Below, piece after piece: positions 1 to 7,879 of a stretch of 64,000 nucleotides of DNA. The DNA comes from Trichococcus patagoniensis. GTDB taxonomy: Bacteria > Bacillota > Bacilli > Lactobacillales > Aerococcaceae. A program made the position numbers and the translations under genes. Within the stretch, counting starts at the first letter, position 1, and every line of letters begins with the position of its first letter. Location of the stretch: positions 1-64,000 of the forward strand of contig NZ_QAOM01000016.1 of NCBI RefSeq assembly GCF_003051085.1. The letters run 5' to 3'. The notes beneath the pieces were generated by a model. The model saw only the letters and a program-made list of their open reading frames with translations. It made no database searches and was not told where the DNA came from.

Positions 1-110
1 ATACAAAGTATCGTCTTCGTTTGCTTCGACCGAAGTCTAAGCTCCTTGCACATTTGGTTCGTTCATTCTTTATTCAGTTTTCAAAGGTCAATCGTGTATC
101 ACGTGTTACG
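1..110 (-). promoter_or_regulatory. Leader of an rRNA operon (16S gene beyond left edge)
   Basis: Read on the minus strand, 69-87 gives CTTTGAAAACTGAATAAAG, a motif that sits just upstream of 16S rRNA genes in Bacilli, followed by a region ending in a GTGCAAGG-type stretch. No rRNA sequence itself is visible, so the 16S gene must start to the left of position 1. The three promoters at 124-322 point into it. Confidence 0.72.
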
Positions 111-123
111 TGATTGCTTATTT

Positions 124-152
124 ATAATATCACGGCTCCGGCTCTCCGTCAA
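124..152 (-). promoter_or_regulatory. rRNA promoter, proximal copy
   Basis: On the minus strand: -35 TTGACG at 147-152, a 17-base spacer, and -10 TATTAT at 124-129. It is the nearest of three tandem promoters driving the rRNA operon off the left edge. Confidence 0.75.
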
Positions 153-216
153 GCCTTTTCTGAAAGTTTTTCAGAAGCAATATCGGCTTTCAGATGCTTG
201 GATCAGCAACTTTTAT

Positions 217-245
217 ATAATATCACGCTCTAAATCGTCTGTCAA
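217..245 (-). promoter_or_regulatory. rRNA promoter, middle copy
   Basis: On the minus strand: -35 TTGACA at 240-245, a 17-base spacer, and -10 TATTAT at 217-222. Spacing and the GTGATATTATA context match the other two copies. Confidence 0.78.
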
Positions 246-293
246 CAATTTTTTCAAATCATTTCAAAGTCGATTCTGGCGGACAACTTCTAT

Positions 294-322
294 ATAATAT
301 CATCCGGGCTCCGTGCTGTCAA
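294..322 (-). promoter_or_regulatory. rRNA promoter, distal copy
   Basis: On the minus strand: -35 TTGACA at 317-322, a 17-base spacer, and -10 TATTAT at 294-299. It is the furthest upstream of the tandem set. Confidence 0.77.
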
Positions 323-467
323 CGATTCTTTTAAGTTTTTCTAAAATTGTTGTCTCTACGGCCGTTCGCGATACATCCGGCTGGCATTTCAGGAAATTCC
401 ATTATATAGTAGATTCGAACTTGAAATTCGGAAAACAGCCTTTAAAGGCAGACAGCGAGGATAGTAA

Positions 468-1313
468 TTGGATAAAAAAATCATATTTTTGGATATTGAT
501 GGTACTTTGGTGGCGGACGACGGTTGGGTTCCACCATCGGCTGCGGACGCATGCAGGCAAGCCCGACTGAACGGGCATGAAATTTATTTGTGCACCGGCC
601 GCTCAAAACCGGAAATCTATGATTTCATCATGGAAATCGGCTTTGACGGCATCATCGGCGCTGGCGGCGGCTTTGTTGAGCTGAATGATGGAATGTTGTA
701 CCATAAAACGGTCCCAGCCAGCGAAGTCAGGCGGATGGTGGATTTCTTCAATCAGCATGGCGTTGACTTTTACTTGGAATCAAACGGCGGGCTGTTCGCC
801 AGCAAGAATTTCCTGCCACATGTGGAACGCTGCATTTACGGCGACATCGAAAACGATCTGGAAGCCAAAAAGCGCAAAGAAGAGAATCCGCATCCTTTTA
901 TTGAAGGATTAATCTATGGCGAAGAGGATCTATACAAATCTGACGTCAATAAAGCCTGTTTCCTCCAGAGCGACACGCTCTCTTTCGCACAGATCAAAGC
1001 GGAATTCGAAAATGCCTTCGATACGATCCAATGCACGGTCCCTCCATTCGGCGACGAAAGCGGCGAACTGATGGTTCCGGGCATACACAAGGCGACCGCC
1101 ATCGAAGCGTTGTTGACGCACCTTGGCCGCTCAAAAGAACGGACAATCGCAATCGGCGATGGGCTGAATGACTTGGAGATGTTCGACTATTGCGAAATCG
1201 GCATCGCTATGGGGAATGCCAAAGAAGAATTGAAGGCTGTCGCGGATCATGTCACGAGCTCGGTGGATGAAGATGGCCTTCATCAGGCATTCCGTACTTT
1301 CGGGCTTATCTGA
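468..1313 (+). CDS. HAD-superfamily (Cof-type, class IIB) phosphatase
   Basis: A 281-residue cytosolic haloacid-dehalogenase hydrolase, probably acting on sugar phosphates or a related small metabolite; the substrate cannot be read from sequence. Motif I is FLDIDGTL near residues 7-14 (nucleophile Asp). Motif II is the CTGRS segment near residue 44, and motif III/IV is IAIGDGLNDLEMF near residues 225-237. The C2-type cap lies between, as in Cof/YkrA proteins of 270-290 residues. The start is TTG at 468, preceded by GCGAGG; no in-frame ATG fits better. It is divergent from the rRNA promoters to its left and is followed by the small-RNA region. Confidence 0.85.
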   Translation: MDKKIIFLDIDGTLVADDGWVPPSAADACRQARLNGHEIYLCTGRSKPEIYDFIMEIGFDGIIGAGGGFVELNDGMLYHKTVPASEVRRMVDFFNQHGVDFYLESNGGLFASKNFLPHVERCIYGDIENDLEAKKRKEENPHPFIEGLIYGEEDLYKSDVNKACFLQSDTLSFAQIKAEFENAFDTIQCTVPPFGDESGELMVPGIHKATAIEALLTHLGRSKERTIAIGDGLNDLEMFDYCEIGIAMGNAKEELKAVADHVTSSVDEDGLHQAFRTFGLI

Positions 1314-1353
1314 TTACGGCATCAAATAATCTTATCCATTTCATAAAAAAATC

Positions 1354-1385
1354 TTCACAGTTTCTTCATACTTGAGATTTATCCT
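1354..1385 (+). promoter_or_regulatory. Direct-repeat activator box and -10 of the candidate sRNA
   Basis: TTCACA at 1354-1359 and TTCATA at 1365-1370 form an 11-base direct repeat, the spacing used by OmpR/PhoB-type response regulators. A TATCCT -10-like element lies at 1380-1385. There is no good -35, which suggests activator dependence. The regulator is unknown. Confidence 0.4.
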
Positions 1386-1389
1386 AACT

Positions 1390-1488
1390 GTAGGCCAATC
1401 ACAAACAATCTTTTTCAAATTCTTTACTCCTCCAAAGTAAAGAGCAACTCCTTTAGGGCTGCCTGATAACTTCAGGCAGCTTTTTTTT
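1390..1488 (+). ncRNA. Candidate trans-acting small RNA with CCUCC loop
   Basis: No open frame is present here. A hairpin has stem CTTTAC (1422-1427) pairing with GTAAAG (1437-1442) and loop TCCTCCAAA, which exposes an anti-Shine-Dalgarno CCUCC. Fifteen bases later comes a perfect intrinsic terminator. The order activator box, -10, short transcript, CU-rich loop and terminator resembles Firmicute regulatory RNAs such as the csRNA or RoxS/RsaE types. Homology to any of them is not established. Transcript start and size (about 100 bases) are inferred. An alternative is an attenuated leader for proBA, but proB begins 132 bases beyond the terminator. Confidence 0.5.
1458..1488 (+). terminator. 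Intrinsic terminator of the candidate sRNA
   Basis: A 9-base-pair perfect stem (1458-1466 with 1472-1480), 5-base loop, and eight T at 1481-1488. It is strong and on the plus strand. Confidence 0.85.
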
Positions 1489-1620
1489 GCTATATCTTAA
1501 TTTTTTCGCCATTCCATGATACTATAGGTATTAATATCGCGTTGGACGCAAGCTCTACATCATTAAAAAAACCTACATTATATAGATGCAAAAAATCAAA
1601 TCGTAAACGGGGATGTGCAC

Positions 1621-2436
1621 ATGGAACCTATTCGCAACAAAATTCTGGACTGCAAAAGAATCGTCATCAAAATCGGAACAAGTTCCTTGATGCGCGCTGA
1701 CGGCTCGGTCAATTACCAAATGATCGACCGCCTCGCTTATGTCTTGACTGTTCTGCGCAAACAGGAAAAGGAAATCGTTTTGGTGTCTTCGGGCGCGATT
1801 GGAGTCGGTCTCGATCGTTTGAATCTGCCCCAACGTCCGAAATCCATACCGGAACAACAGGCCGTCGCTTCCGTCGGGCAGGCTGAATTGATGAACCTCT
1901 ACACGCGCTTTTTCTCGCATTACAATCAGATCGTCGGGCAAATATTGATGACCCTTGATATCGTGCAGTTTCCGGAAAGCCGCAAGAATGCTGAGAACGC
2001 CTTCGAGCAATTGCTGAAGATGGGCATCATCCCGATCGTAAACGAAAACGATGCCGTCTCGGTCGAAGAATTGGATCACCAGACAAAGTTCGGGGATAAC
2101 GACCGCCTTTCCGCAACCGTTGCGGAAATCATCTCTGCCGATCTTTTGATCATGCTGTCCGATGTACCTGGTTTTTATGACAAAAATCCGATGGCCCATC
2201 CCGATGCCGTCCTCTTCCATACCCTCCATAAAGTCACGGAAAAAGAAATGGCTTTGGCTGGGGGAAATGGTTCGAAATTCGGCACCGGGGGAATGGCAAC
2301 CAAATTGAAGGCCGCCAAACAAATCCTGAAAAACAAGCAACAGATGGTATTGACCCAAGCTGCAGACCCGACCGTATTGTTCGATGTGCTGGCGGGAAAA
2401 GAAATCGGCACTTATTTTGTGAAGGAAGACAAGTAG
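1621..2436 (+). CDS. proB: Glutamate 5-kinase
   Basis: Phosphorylates L-glutamate with ATP to gamma-glutamyl phosphate, the first step of proline synthesis. It shows the amino-acid-kinase fold: VIKIGTSSL near residue 16, VSSGAIGVG near residue 57, the NENDAVSV segment near residue 147, and GTGGMATKLKAA near residue 221. At 271 residues it lacks the C-terminal PUA domain of the E. coli enzyme, which is the usual short form of lactic acid bacteria. The ATG at 1621 is chosen because GGGG lies about 8 bases upstream; the GTG two codons earlier would sit on that site. proA follows after 13 bases, so the two form an operon. Confidence 0.95.
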   Translation: MEPIRNKILDCKRIVIKIGTSSLMRADGSVNYQMIDRLAYVLTVLRKQEKEIVLVSSGAIGVGLDRLNLPQRPKSIPEQQAVASVGQAELMNLYTRFFSHYNQIVGQILMTLDIVQFPESRKNAENAFEQLLKMGIIPIVNENDAVSVEELDHQTKFGDNDRLSATVAEIISADLLIMLSDVPGFYDKNPMAHPDAVLFHTLHKVTEKEMALAGGNGSKFGTGGMATKLKAAKQILKNKQQMVLTQAADPTVLFDVLAGKEIGTYFVKEDK

Positions 2437-2449
2437 AGGAGGATTTTCG

Positions 2450-3700
2450 ATGAACAGTTTATTGCAAGAAATGGGCATTGCCGCGAAAGCCGCAGCCAAC
2501 AGCCTGAGGAAAGCATCAACCAAACAAAAGAATGAGGGACTTTTGGCGATGGAAGCATCCCTTTACGCGCATCAGGATGCCATCCTGGCCGCCAATGCGA
2601 ATGACATCTCAGCAGCAGAGGCTAATGGCTTGCCGACGCCGATGATCGAACGTTTGACTTTGAATCCACAACGGATCAAAGGGATGGCGGACAGTTTCAA
2701 GGAAATCGCTCAACTGCCTGATCCGATCGGCTACGTGGAGGAAATGACGAAATCAGCCGATGGTTTGATGATCGGCAAGCAGCGTGTTCCGCTTGGCGTC
2801 ATCGGAATCATTTATGAATCTCGTCCAAATGTCACAGCGGATGCGAGTGCCCTTTGCTTCAAATCAGGTAATGCCGTCATCCTGCGCGGCGGAAAAGAGG
2901 CATTGGAATCCAACAAAGCCATCATGATCGCACTGCAGGCCGGACTCGTGAATGCCGGTTTCGCCAACGAAACGCTGCAGTTGATCCCTGATCCGTCCCG
3001 CGAATTGGCAAATGAATTCATGAAACTGAACGGCTACCTGGATTGCCTGATCCCTCGCGGAGGAGCCGGACTGATCCAGAACGTTCTGAAGAATGCGACA
3101 GTGCCTGTCATCGAAACTGGGGTCGGAAATTGCCACCTGTACATCGATAAGGATGCCGAATTGGAGATGGCTACGCGCATTCTGGTCAATGCGAAATGTT
3201 CCCGCCCTTCCGTCTGCAATTCCATTGAGACGCTTGTTGTCCACGAGGCAGTTGCCGATGCCTTTCTGCCCGTTTTCGCGGAAGCTTTGGCGCCTTATAA
3301 AGTGGAATTGCGCGGCGATGCGAGGACCTGCAGCATCCTGCCTGAAGCTGTGCAGGCAACAGAAGAAGATTTCGCTGCCGAATTCTCGGATTTCATTTTG
3401 GCGGTAAAAGTGGTTTCTTCCTATGATGATGCCATCGCGCATATCCAAAAATACAGCACGGGCCATTCCGAAGTGATCGTCACCGATCATTACCAAACAG
3501 CACAGAACTTCCTGAACGATATCGATGCAGCGGCAGTCTATATCAATGCCTCTTCCCGCTTCACGGACGGCGGATGTTTCGGCTTCGGTGGAGAAATCGG
3601 CATCAGCACGCAAAAACTCCATGCTCGTGGACCGATGGGATTGAAGGAATTGACTTCCTACAAATACATCATCTACGGCGAAGGCCAAATCAGATCCTAA
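2450..3700 (+). CDS. proA: Gamma-glutamyl phosphate reductase
   Basis: Reduces gamma-glutamyl phosphate with NADPH to glutamate-5-semialdehyde, which cyclises to pyrroline-5-carboxylate on the way to proline. It is an aldehyde-dehydrogenase-fold protein of 416 residues, the normal length. The segment NAKCSRPSVCNSIETLVVH near residues 250-268 carries the catalytic Cys, and GGCFGFGGEIGISTQKLHARGP near residues 373-394 is the family C-terminal signature. AGAGGAGG precedes the ATG. It is cotranscribed with proB and followed by a terminator. proC is not in the window. Confidence 0.96.
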   Translation: MNSLLQEMGIAAKAAANSLRKASTKQKNEGLLAMEASLYAHQDAILAANANDISAAEANGLPTPMIERLTLNPQRIKGMADSFKEIAQLPDPIGYVEEMTKSADGLMIGKQRVPLGVIGIIYESRPNVTADASALCFKSGNAVILRGGKEALESNKAIMIALQAGLVNAGFANETLQLIPDPSRELANEFMKLNGYLDCLIPRGGAGLIQNVLKNATVPVIETGVGNCHLYIDKDAELEMATRILVNAKCSRPSVCNSIETLVVHEAVADAFLPVFAEALAPYKVELRGDARTCSILPEAVQATEEDFAAEFSDFILAVKVVSSYDDAIAHIQKYSTGHSEVIVTDHYQTAQNFLNDIDAAAVYINASSRFTDGGCFGFGGEIGISTQKLHARGPMGLKELTSYKYIIYGEGQIRS

Positions 3701-3726
3701 AAGGGATCCTCACCAAAAATATTCAG

Positions 3727-3753
3727 AGCCGGGACACCGTTCCCGGCTTTTTC
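3727..3753 (+). terminator. Terminator after proBA
   Basis: Stem AGCCGGGA (3727-3734) pairs with TCCCGGCT (3741-3748), with a 6-base loop and a following T-run. Confidence 0.8.
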
Positions 3754-3800
3754 TGTCCACAATGCAACAACCGGCTACCGGAGAAAGAAGGATTCCAAAC

Positions 3801-4928
3801 ATGCAAAAGAAGATTGCAGTCATCGGTGGCGGCATCGTCGGCGCCACCGCGAGTTATTATTTAGCAAGAGCCGGCCACAGCGTCAGCGTATTCGACAGCG
3901 GCAACGGCCAAGCAACAGCCGCGGCGGCAGGGATCATTTGCCCTTGGCTATCCAGGCGCCGCAACAAAAAATGGTACCGCCTCGTCTCCGAAGGCGCGGC
4001 TTTTTATGACCAGCTGTTGGCGGACTTGGCTTCCGACGGCTTTAGTACAGATGCCTACGCACGCTGCGGCGCCCTGATACTGGGACAATCCGCCGACTAC
4101 ATCCAGGAGGTCCACGACCGTGCATTGGAACGCCGCGAGCTAGCTCCGTTGATCGGCAGCGTTGCTATCCTGAAGGGCCACGAACTCGAAAAGGCCTTCC
4201 CTCCTCTTGCAAATACCGAACAAGCCCTTCGTGTAGCAGGTGGCGCCCGCGTGGACGGACATGAATTGACGAAGACGTTGTTGCAGGCGGTAACCCACTT
4301 CGGAGGCACCATCCACAAAGAGACCGTCTCCCTCGCCAAGGATAACGATGGCACTTTATCCGTCATGAGGCTGGAAGGACCGCAAAACTTCGATGCGATC
4401 ATCCTTGCAGCCGGCGCCTGGCTACCCCAGCTCCTCCAGCCGCTCGGGTACACGGTCGATGTCCGAGGTCAAAAAGGGCAGCTGGTTGTCCTCCAAACAG
4501 ACGACCGCGGTTCACAGAATTACCCGGTAATCATGCCCCAAGGCGAAATCGACCTGCTTCCGTTTGGCCACGGGAAAACAATCGTCGGCGCAAGCCATGA
4601 GAACGACAAAGAGTATGATCTGCAGCCTGATGCTTCCGTTACGGATCCGATGCTGGAACAAGCCCGCACTTGGCTCCCCCATCTGAAAGAAGCGGCAATC
4701 GCGGATATCCGCATCGGCACAAGGGCCTATACTTCCGACTTCAGTCCCTTCTTCGGCAGTGTACCGGGTCTGCAAAACTGCTTCGCGGCAAGCGGACTCG
4801 GCTCATCCGGATTGACTTCCGGTCCGCTGATTGGGTATATGTTGGCTGAATTGGCGCAAGGAAGAGAAAGCAGCCTGCCGACCGAGGATTATCCGGTCGC
4901 CGCTTACGTGAAGTCGATCGGTCATTAG
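3801..4928 (+). CDS. FAD-dependent D-amino-acid oxidase / dehydrogenase family protein (DadA/ThiO-like)
   Basis: A 375-residue flavoprotein of the glycine/D-amino-acid oxidase (DAO) family, which oxidises amines or D-amino acids to imino acids. The N-terminal Rossmann FAD site is IAVIGGGIVGATASYYLARAG at residues 4-24, followed by the acidic residue of VFDSG. A mid-protein AAGAWLP segment and the C-terminal G(L)GSSGLTSGP segment near residue 335 match the family. The ATG at 3801 is preferred because GAAGGA precedes it; an ATG 39 bases earlier lacks a ribosome site. It stands alone between two terminators. The proline genes upstream hint at amino-acid metabolism, but this does not define the substrate. 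Confidence 0.82.
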   Translation: MQKKIAVIGGGIVGATASYYLARAGHSVSVFDSGNGQATAAAAGIICPWLSRRRNKKWYRLVSEGAAFYDQLLADLASDGFSTDAYARCGALILGQSADYIQEVHDRALERRELAPLIGSVAILKGHELEKAFPPLANTEQALRVAGGARVDGHELTKTLLQAVTHFGGTIHKETVSLAKDNDGTLSVMRLEGPQNFDAIILAAGAWLPQLLQPLGYTVDVRGQKGQLVVLQTDDRGSQNYPVIMPQGEIDLLPFGHGKTIVGASHENDKEYDLQPDASVTDPMLEQARTWLPHLKEAAIADIRIGTRAYTSDFSPFFGSVPGLQNCFAASGLGSSGLTSGPLIGYMLAELAQGRESSLPTEDYPVAAYVKSIGH

Positions 4929-5017
4929 ATAACCATAAAAATATTATCCGCTAGTGCACTATTTTTTGCTATCCCGATGAAGTTGAAATATAATTATGTT
5001 AAACGGAGGTGTAAAAT

Positions 5018-5413
5018 ATGTGGAAAGAATTCAAATTATTCATTATGCGTGGAAACGTGCTTGATCTTGCCGTCGGGGTTGTCATCGGGGGTGCATTTAC
5101 AGCAATCGTCAATTCATTAGTTAAAGACATCATCACACCGATCATCGTAGCCTTGACCGGCAATGCGGATCTGACCGGCCTCTCCTTCAAAATCGGACAG
5201 GCGGACTTCACGTATGGTAATTTCCTGCAAGCTTTAATGAACTTCTTGTTGATTGCACTTGTCCTCTTCCTGATGATCAAGGTAATCAACAAACTCAAAC
5301 GCAAAATGCCTGCGGAAGAACCCGTGGAAGTCGAAGCCGAAGTACCGGTTGTCGAACTTTACCTGAAAGAGATTCGCGATTTGATGGTGGATCAAAGTAA
5401 AAAAGCCGAATAG
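5018..5413 (+). CDS. mscL: Large-conductance mechanosensitive channel
   Basis: A 131-residue homopentameric membrane channel that opens under extreme membrane tension and vents solutes after osmotic downshock. The N-terminal helix MWKEFKLFIMRGNVLDLAVG and the TM1 stretch VVIGGAFTAIVNSLVKDIITP are characteristic. TM2 is at about residues 65-90 (NFLQALMNFLLIALVLFLMIK), followed by a basic and then acidic cytoplasmic helix. Length is typical. CGGAGG precedes the ATG. Single gene with its own terminator. Confidence 0.95.
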   Translation: MWKEFKLFIMRGNVLDLAVGVVIGGAFTAIVNSLVKDIITPIIVALTGNADLTGLSFKIGQADFTYGNFLQALMNFLLIALVLFLMIKVINKLKRKMPAEEPVEVEAEVPVVELYLKEIRDLMVDQSKKAE

Positions 5414-5416
5414 AAA

Positions 5417-5466
5417 ATAGCCGAATACGCGCGCAATGGTTCGCGGGTGTACTCGGCTATTTTTTG
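5417..5466 (+). terminator. Terminator after mscL
   Basis: ATAGCCGA (5417-5424) pairs with TCGGCTAT (5453-5460), with extra pairing inside and six T after. Confidence 0.8.
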
Positions 5467-5637
5467 TGCGTCTCAGTCAATTGGAAATATATTTTCCATA
5501 GCACCGGGCCTCCACTCGCATTCGCTTCCCATGATATGTTCAAAATGTATAGTTTTATTTTGCTGAGAGTTAACAAGCAATATTTTTTCACTGGGGGAAA
5601 TTATGCTATCCTATACAAAAAAGGAAGTGGAAAATTA

Positions 5638-6528
5638 ATGCCCATTAAAGCGATCGTTTGCGACATGGACGGCACACTACTGACTGCTGACCATGACATC
5701 AGCACCAACACCCAGGAGATACTCCTATCGCTCCAGCAAAAAGGCATCACGCTGATATTGGCCAGCGGGAGAAGTTACTTGCGTTTGATGCCGGATGCCC
5801 TAAAACTGAAGATGGATTCCCATCAAGGTTATTTGATTGATGTAAACGGCAGTTCCATTTATGATTGCAACTCTCAAACCAGGGAAAGATTAGGGATAAT
5901 GGATTCCCAAGACATCCAAAGAGTCACATCCGTCTTCCGTACATTCAATGTTGAGATCCAGTTCTCCCAAGATGCCGGATTATATACCTATTTACCGGAT
6001 TCTCTGTATGCCTTAAAGAAAAAAATCCGCGGCGAAATGAGACTGCCCGACGATTATCCTTGGGCTAGCGGCATGTACGGCTGGTTATGCGATATGCGCG
6101 AAGGCTATCCGGAACAAAAACTGATTCTTGATCTGAACGAAGCTCCAGCTTCTTGCAACAAAATTTCAATCAGCCAAGACCCGCATTTTATGGAGGCCGT
6201 GACGCAGTCATTGCCTCATTTAGGTCTGCATGACGAGTACGAGTTGGTCTTTTCTGATGAAAGGAAACTTGAAATCACCAAAAAAGGCATCAACAAAGGC
6301 AAAGCCTTGGATACATTATTGGAAAAACTTGGTATTTCCAATGAAGAAGTGGCGGTTTTTGGCGACAGCGAAAATGATATATCGATGCTTGCTGGAAGAC
6401 CCTATTCCTTCGCAATGGCTAATGCACTGCCGAAAGCCAAGGGCGTGGCAAACTATGCAACGTCTTCCAATGATGACGAAGGTGTCTATCATGGCTTGAA
6501 TCAATTGATTACAGCAGGTTTGCTCTAA
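5638..6528 (+). CDS. HAD-superfamily (Cof-type, class IIB) phosphatase
   Basis: A second Cof-type hydrolase, 296 residues. Motif I VCDMDGTLL is near residues 7-15, the LASGRS segment near residues 41-46, and motif IV VAVFGDSENDISML near residue 238, with a C2 cap between. It probably dephosphorylates a sugar phosphate or flavin-type substrate. The ATG at 5638 follows AAGGAAGTGG at the right distance; the open frame extends further upstream but has no better start. It is only distantly related to the HAD protein at 468. It ends in a strong terminator. Confidence 0.85.
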   Translation: MPIKAIVCDMDGTLLTADHDISTNTQEILLSLQQKGITLILASGRSYLRLMPDALKLKMDSHQGYLIDVNGSSIYDCNSQTRERLGIMDSQDIQRVTSVFRTFNVEIQFSQDAGLYTYLPDSLYALKKKIRGEMRLPDDYPWASGMYGWLCDMREGYPEQKLILDLNEAPASCNKISISQDPHFMEAVTQSLPHLGLHDEYELVFSDERKLEITKKGINKGKALDTLLEKLGISNEEVAVFGDSENDISMLAGRPYSFAMANALPKAKGVANYATSSNDDEGVYHGLNQLITAGLL

Positions 6529-6532
6529 ACGA

Positions 6533-6570
6533 GAAGAGGCTGTCTCATTTTCGAGGCAGCCTCTTCTTTG
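6533..6570 (+). terminator. Terminator after HAD gene (GGCTGTCTC family hairpin)
   Basis: GAAGAGGCTG (6533-6542) pairs with CAGCCTCTTC (6558-6567). The GGCTGTCTC...GAGGCAGCC core recurs in the minus-strand terminator at 62092-62122. Confidence 0.8.
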
Positions 6571-6598
6571 CGGTTGTGTATTCGAGTTCTTAGCGGAT

Positions 6599-6675
6599 TT
6601 CCCCGCCAAGTTGGTTTTGACGGGGAATCTCGTGCTATCCGTGGGCTTTTTCCCCGCCAAGTTGGTTTTGGCGGG
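6599..6675 (+). repeat. Two direct copies of a palindromic extragenic repeat
   Basis: TTCCCCGCCAAGTTGGTTTT followed by G-A/G-CGGG occurs at 6599-6625 and again at 6650-6675, 51 bases apart. Each copy folds as CCCCGCCA...TGGCGGG. The copies are non-coding and lie between two terminators. Confidence 0.7.
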
Positions 6676-6706
6676 TTTTCTCTGAGCATAAATTCAATTT
6701 TCATAC

Positions 6707-6764
6707 AAAAAAGGGCTGTAAAAAACCAGAAAACCCTATTCTGGTTTTTTACAGCCCTTTTTTT
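6707..6764. terminator. Bidirectional terminator before ydcF-like gene end
   Basis: A stem of about 23 base pairs (6709-6731 with 6739-6761) is flanked by A-run and T-run, so it can stop transcription from both sides: the HAD gene side on the plus strand and the ydcF-like gene on the minus strand. Confidence 0.85.
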
Positions 6765-6840
6765 GCGCGTCAAATCCAGTTTGCGTCAAAACCAGTGGAT
6801 CGATGCATTCCTATCACAAAAAAATAAAATTTATTCACTC

Positions 6841-7863
6841 TCACAAATAGATCCTCCACAATCCAAACACCAGCACGAGCGCCAGCAACAGCGTATGCCC
6901 TTTGATCTGCATAAACACAACCGCGATGAATTCGCGCAGAAAAGCATATGGCAGAAAATAAAGCGGCGTCCAGGCACCCAAGCCGTCCGTTTCCAGTCCG
7001 ACCCGATTCGCGTAGAGACTGCTGCGGACAACATGGAAGTTGTTCGTGATGAAGAGGCACTTGTAGCCTTCTTTGCAGGCGTCCATCATGCCCTTCGAGT
7101 AAAGTAAATTCTGGTAAGTATTGACGGACTGGTCTTCCTCAAGAATCACTTCTTCCGGAATACCGTTCTCCATCAGATAGCGTTTCATGGCATAGGCTTC
7201 CGAAAAAGGTTCATCCACACCTTGCCCTCCACTCACAATCAGACGGCAGGGCCGCTTCTGCTTGCGCTCTGTCTGATGCCTGAAAAAGCGGATCGCTCTG
7301 TCCAACCGTCTCCGCAACAGCGGACTGATGCCTCCACCCGGCAGCAAGCCCGCTCCCAAGACAATGACGAAATCTTTATCGAGGGCAACCGGAATGAGGC
7401 CGTAAAAGGCTGTCGCGATAAAAAACAAGATCAGCACCACACCGAAGTAGATGATGAAGTAGCCCATCAAGCGCATGAAGCGCCAAATCAGGTAATGATG
7501 GAACACAAAATAATTCAGCAGGAACAGCAGATCCATCAATAAAATGAAGGCCCCCACCGTAAACAGCAGGCCGTAACGTTTGGCCCACCCCTCTTTTTTG
7601 ATCAACAGCACCCCATTTAAGACAAGCGCAAGGCCAAAAAACAGGAAAGCGAACGGTGAAATCAAGCCGAACAAAACACGGAAAAGCATCACCGCGTAAC
7701 GGATCCACGCCACTTGGGGCGAGTCGTTTCCCTGCAGCATTCCCACGAAAAGGAAAAGCAGCGCCGCAACCAGCAAGTAGCTTTGGAATTGCCTGTTTCT
7801 CCCCATCGATCGGAGCTTCAGACCCCCACCAAACGAGAATGCGCTCAATAAATAGAATAGCAA
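6841..7863 (-). CDS. YdcF/SanA (DUF218) family membrane protein
   Basis: A 340-residue membrane protein. The N-terminal half has about five hydrophobic segments (residues 1-170). The DUF218 domain, VIVLGAGLLPGGGISPLLRRRLD near residues 172-194, is followed by SGGQGVDEPFSEAYAMKRYL near 213 and VILEEDQSVNTYQN near 240. The family is tied to envelope integrity (ElyC, SanA), but no enzyme activity is firmly assigned. The last segment (about 310-340) is also hydrophobic. The start is TTG at 7863, with GGAGGG eight bases upstream. It is the last gene of the minus-strand group trmN6 - GIY-YIG - rsmI - ydcF. Confidence 0.82.
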   Translation of the reverse strand: MLFYLLSAFSFGGGLKLRSMGRNRQFQSYLLVAALLFLFVGMLQGNDSPQVAWIRYAVMLFRVLFGLISPFAFLFFGLALVLNGVLLIKKEGWAKRYGLLFTVGAFILLMDLLFLLNYFVFHHYLIWRFMRLMGYFIIYFGVVLILFFIATAFYGLIPVALDKDFVIVLGAGLLPGGGISPLLRRRLDRAIRFFRHQTERKQKRPCRLIVSGGQGVDEPFSEAYAMKRYLMENGIPEEVILEEDQSVNTYQNLLYSKGMMDACKEGYKCLFITNNFHVVRSSLYANRVGLETDGLGAWTPLYFLPYAFLREFIAVVFMQIKGHTLLLALVLVFGLWRIYL

Positions 7864-7879
7864 CGGTCATCCCTCCTGT

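Noticed and set aside
46-570. Open frames of 83 and 85 codons on the plus strand
   Set aside because: They run through the rRNA promoters and leader, have no ribosome site and match no family.
1314-1620. T-box or other amino-acid leader before proB
   Set aside because: No T-box sequence or specifier arrangement is visible, and the terminator lies 132 bases before proB. The small-RNA reading fits better.
1573-2523. 316-codon minus-strand open frame
   Set aside because: It is the antisense shadow of proB, which is a clear gene with all family motifs.
2864-3688. 274-codon minus-strand open frame
   Set aside because: Antisense shadow of proA.
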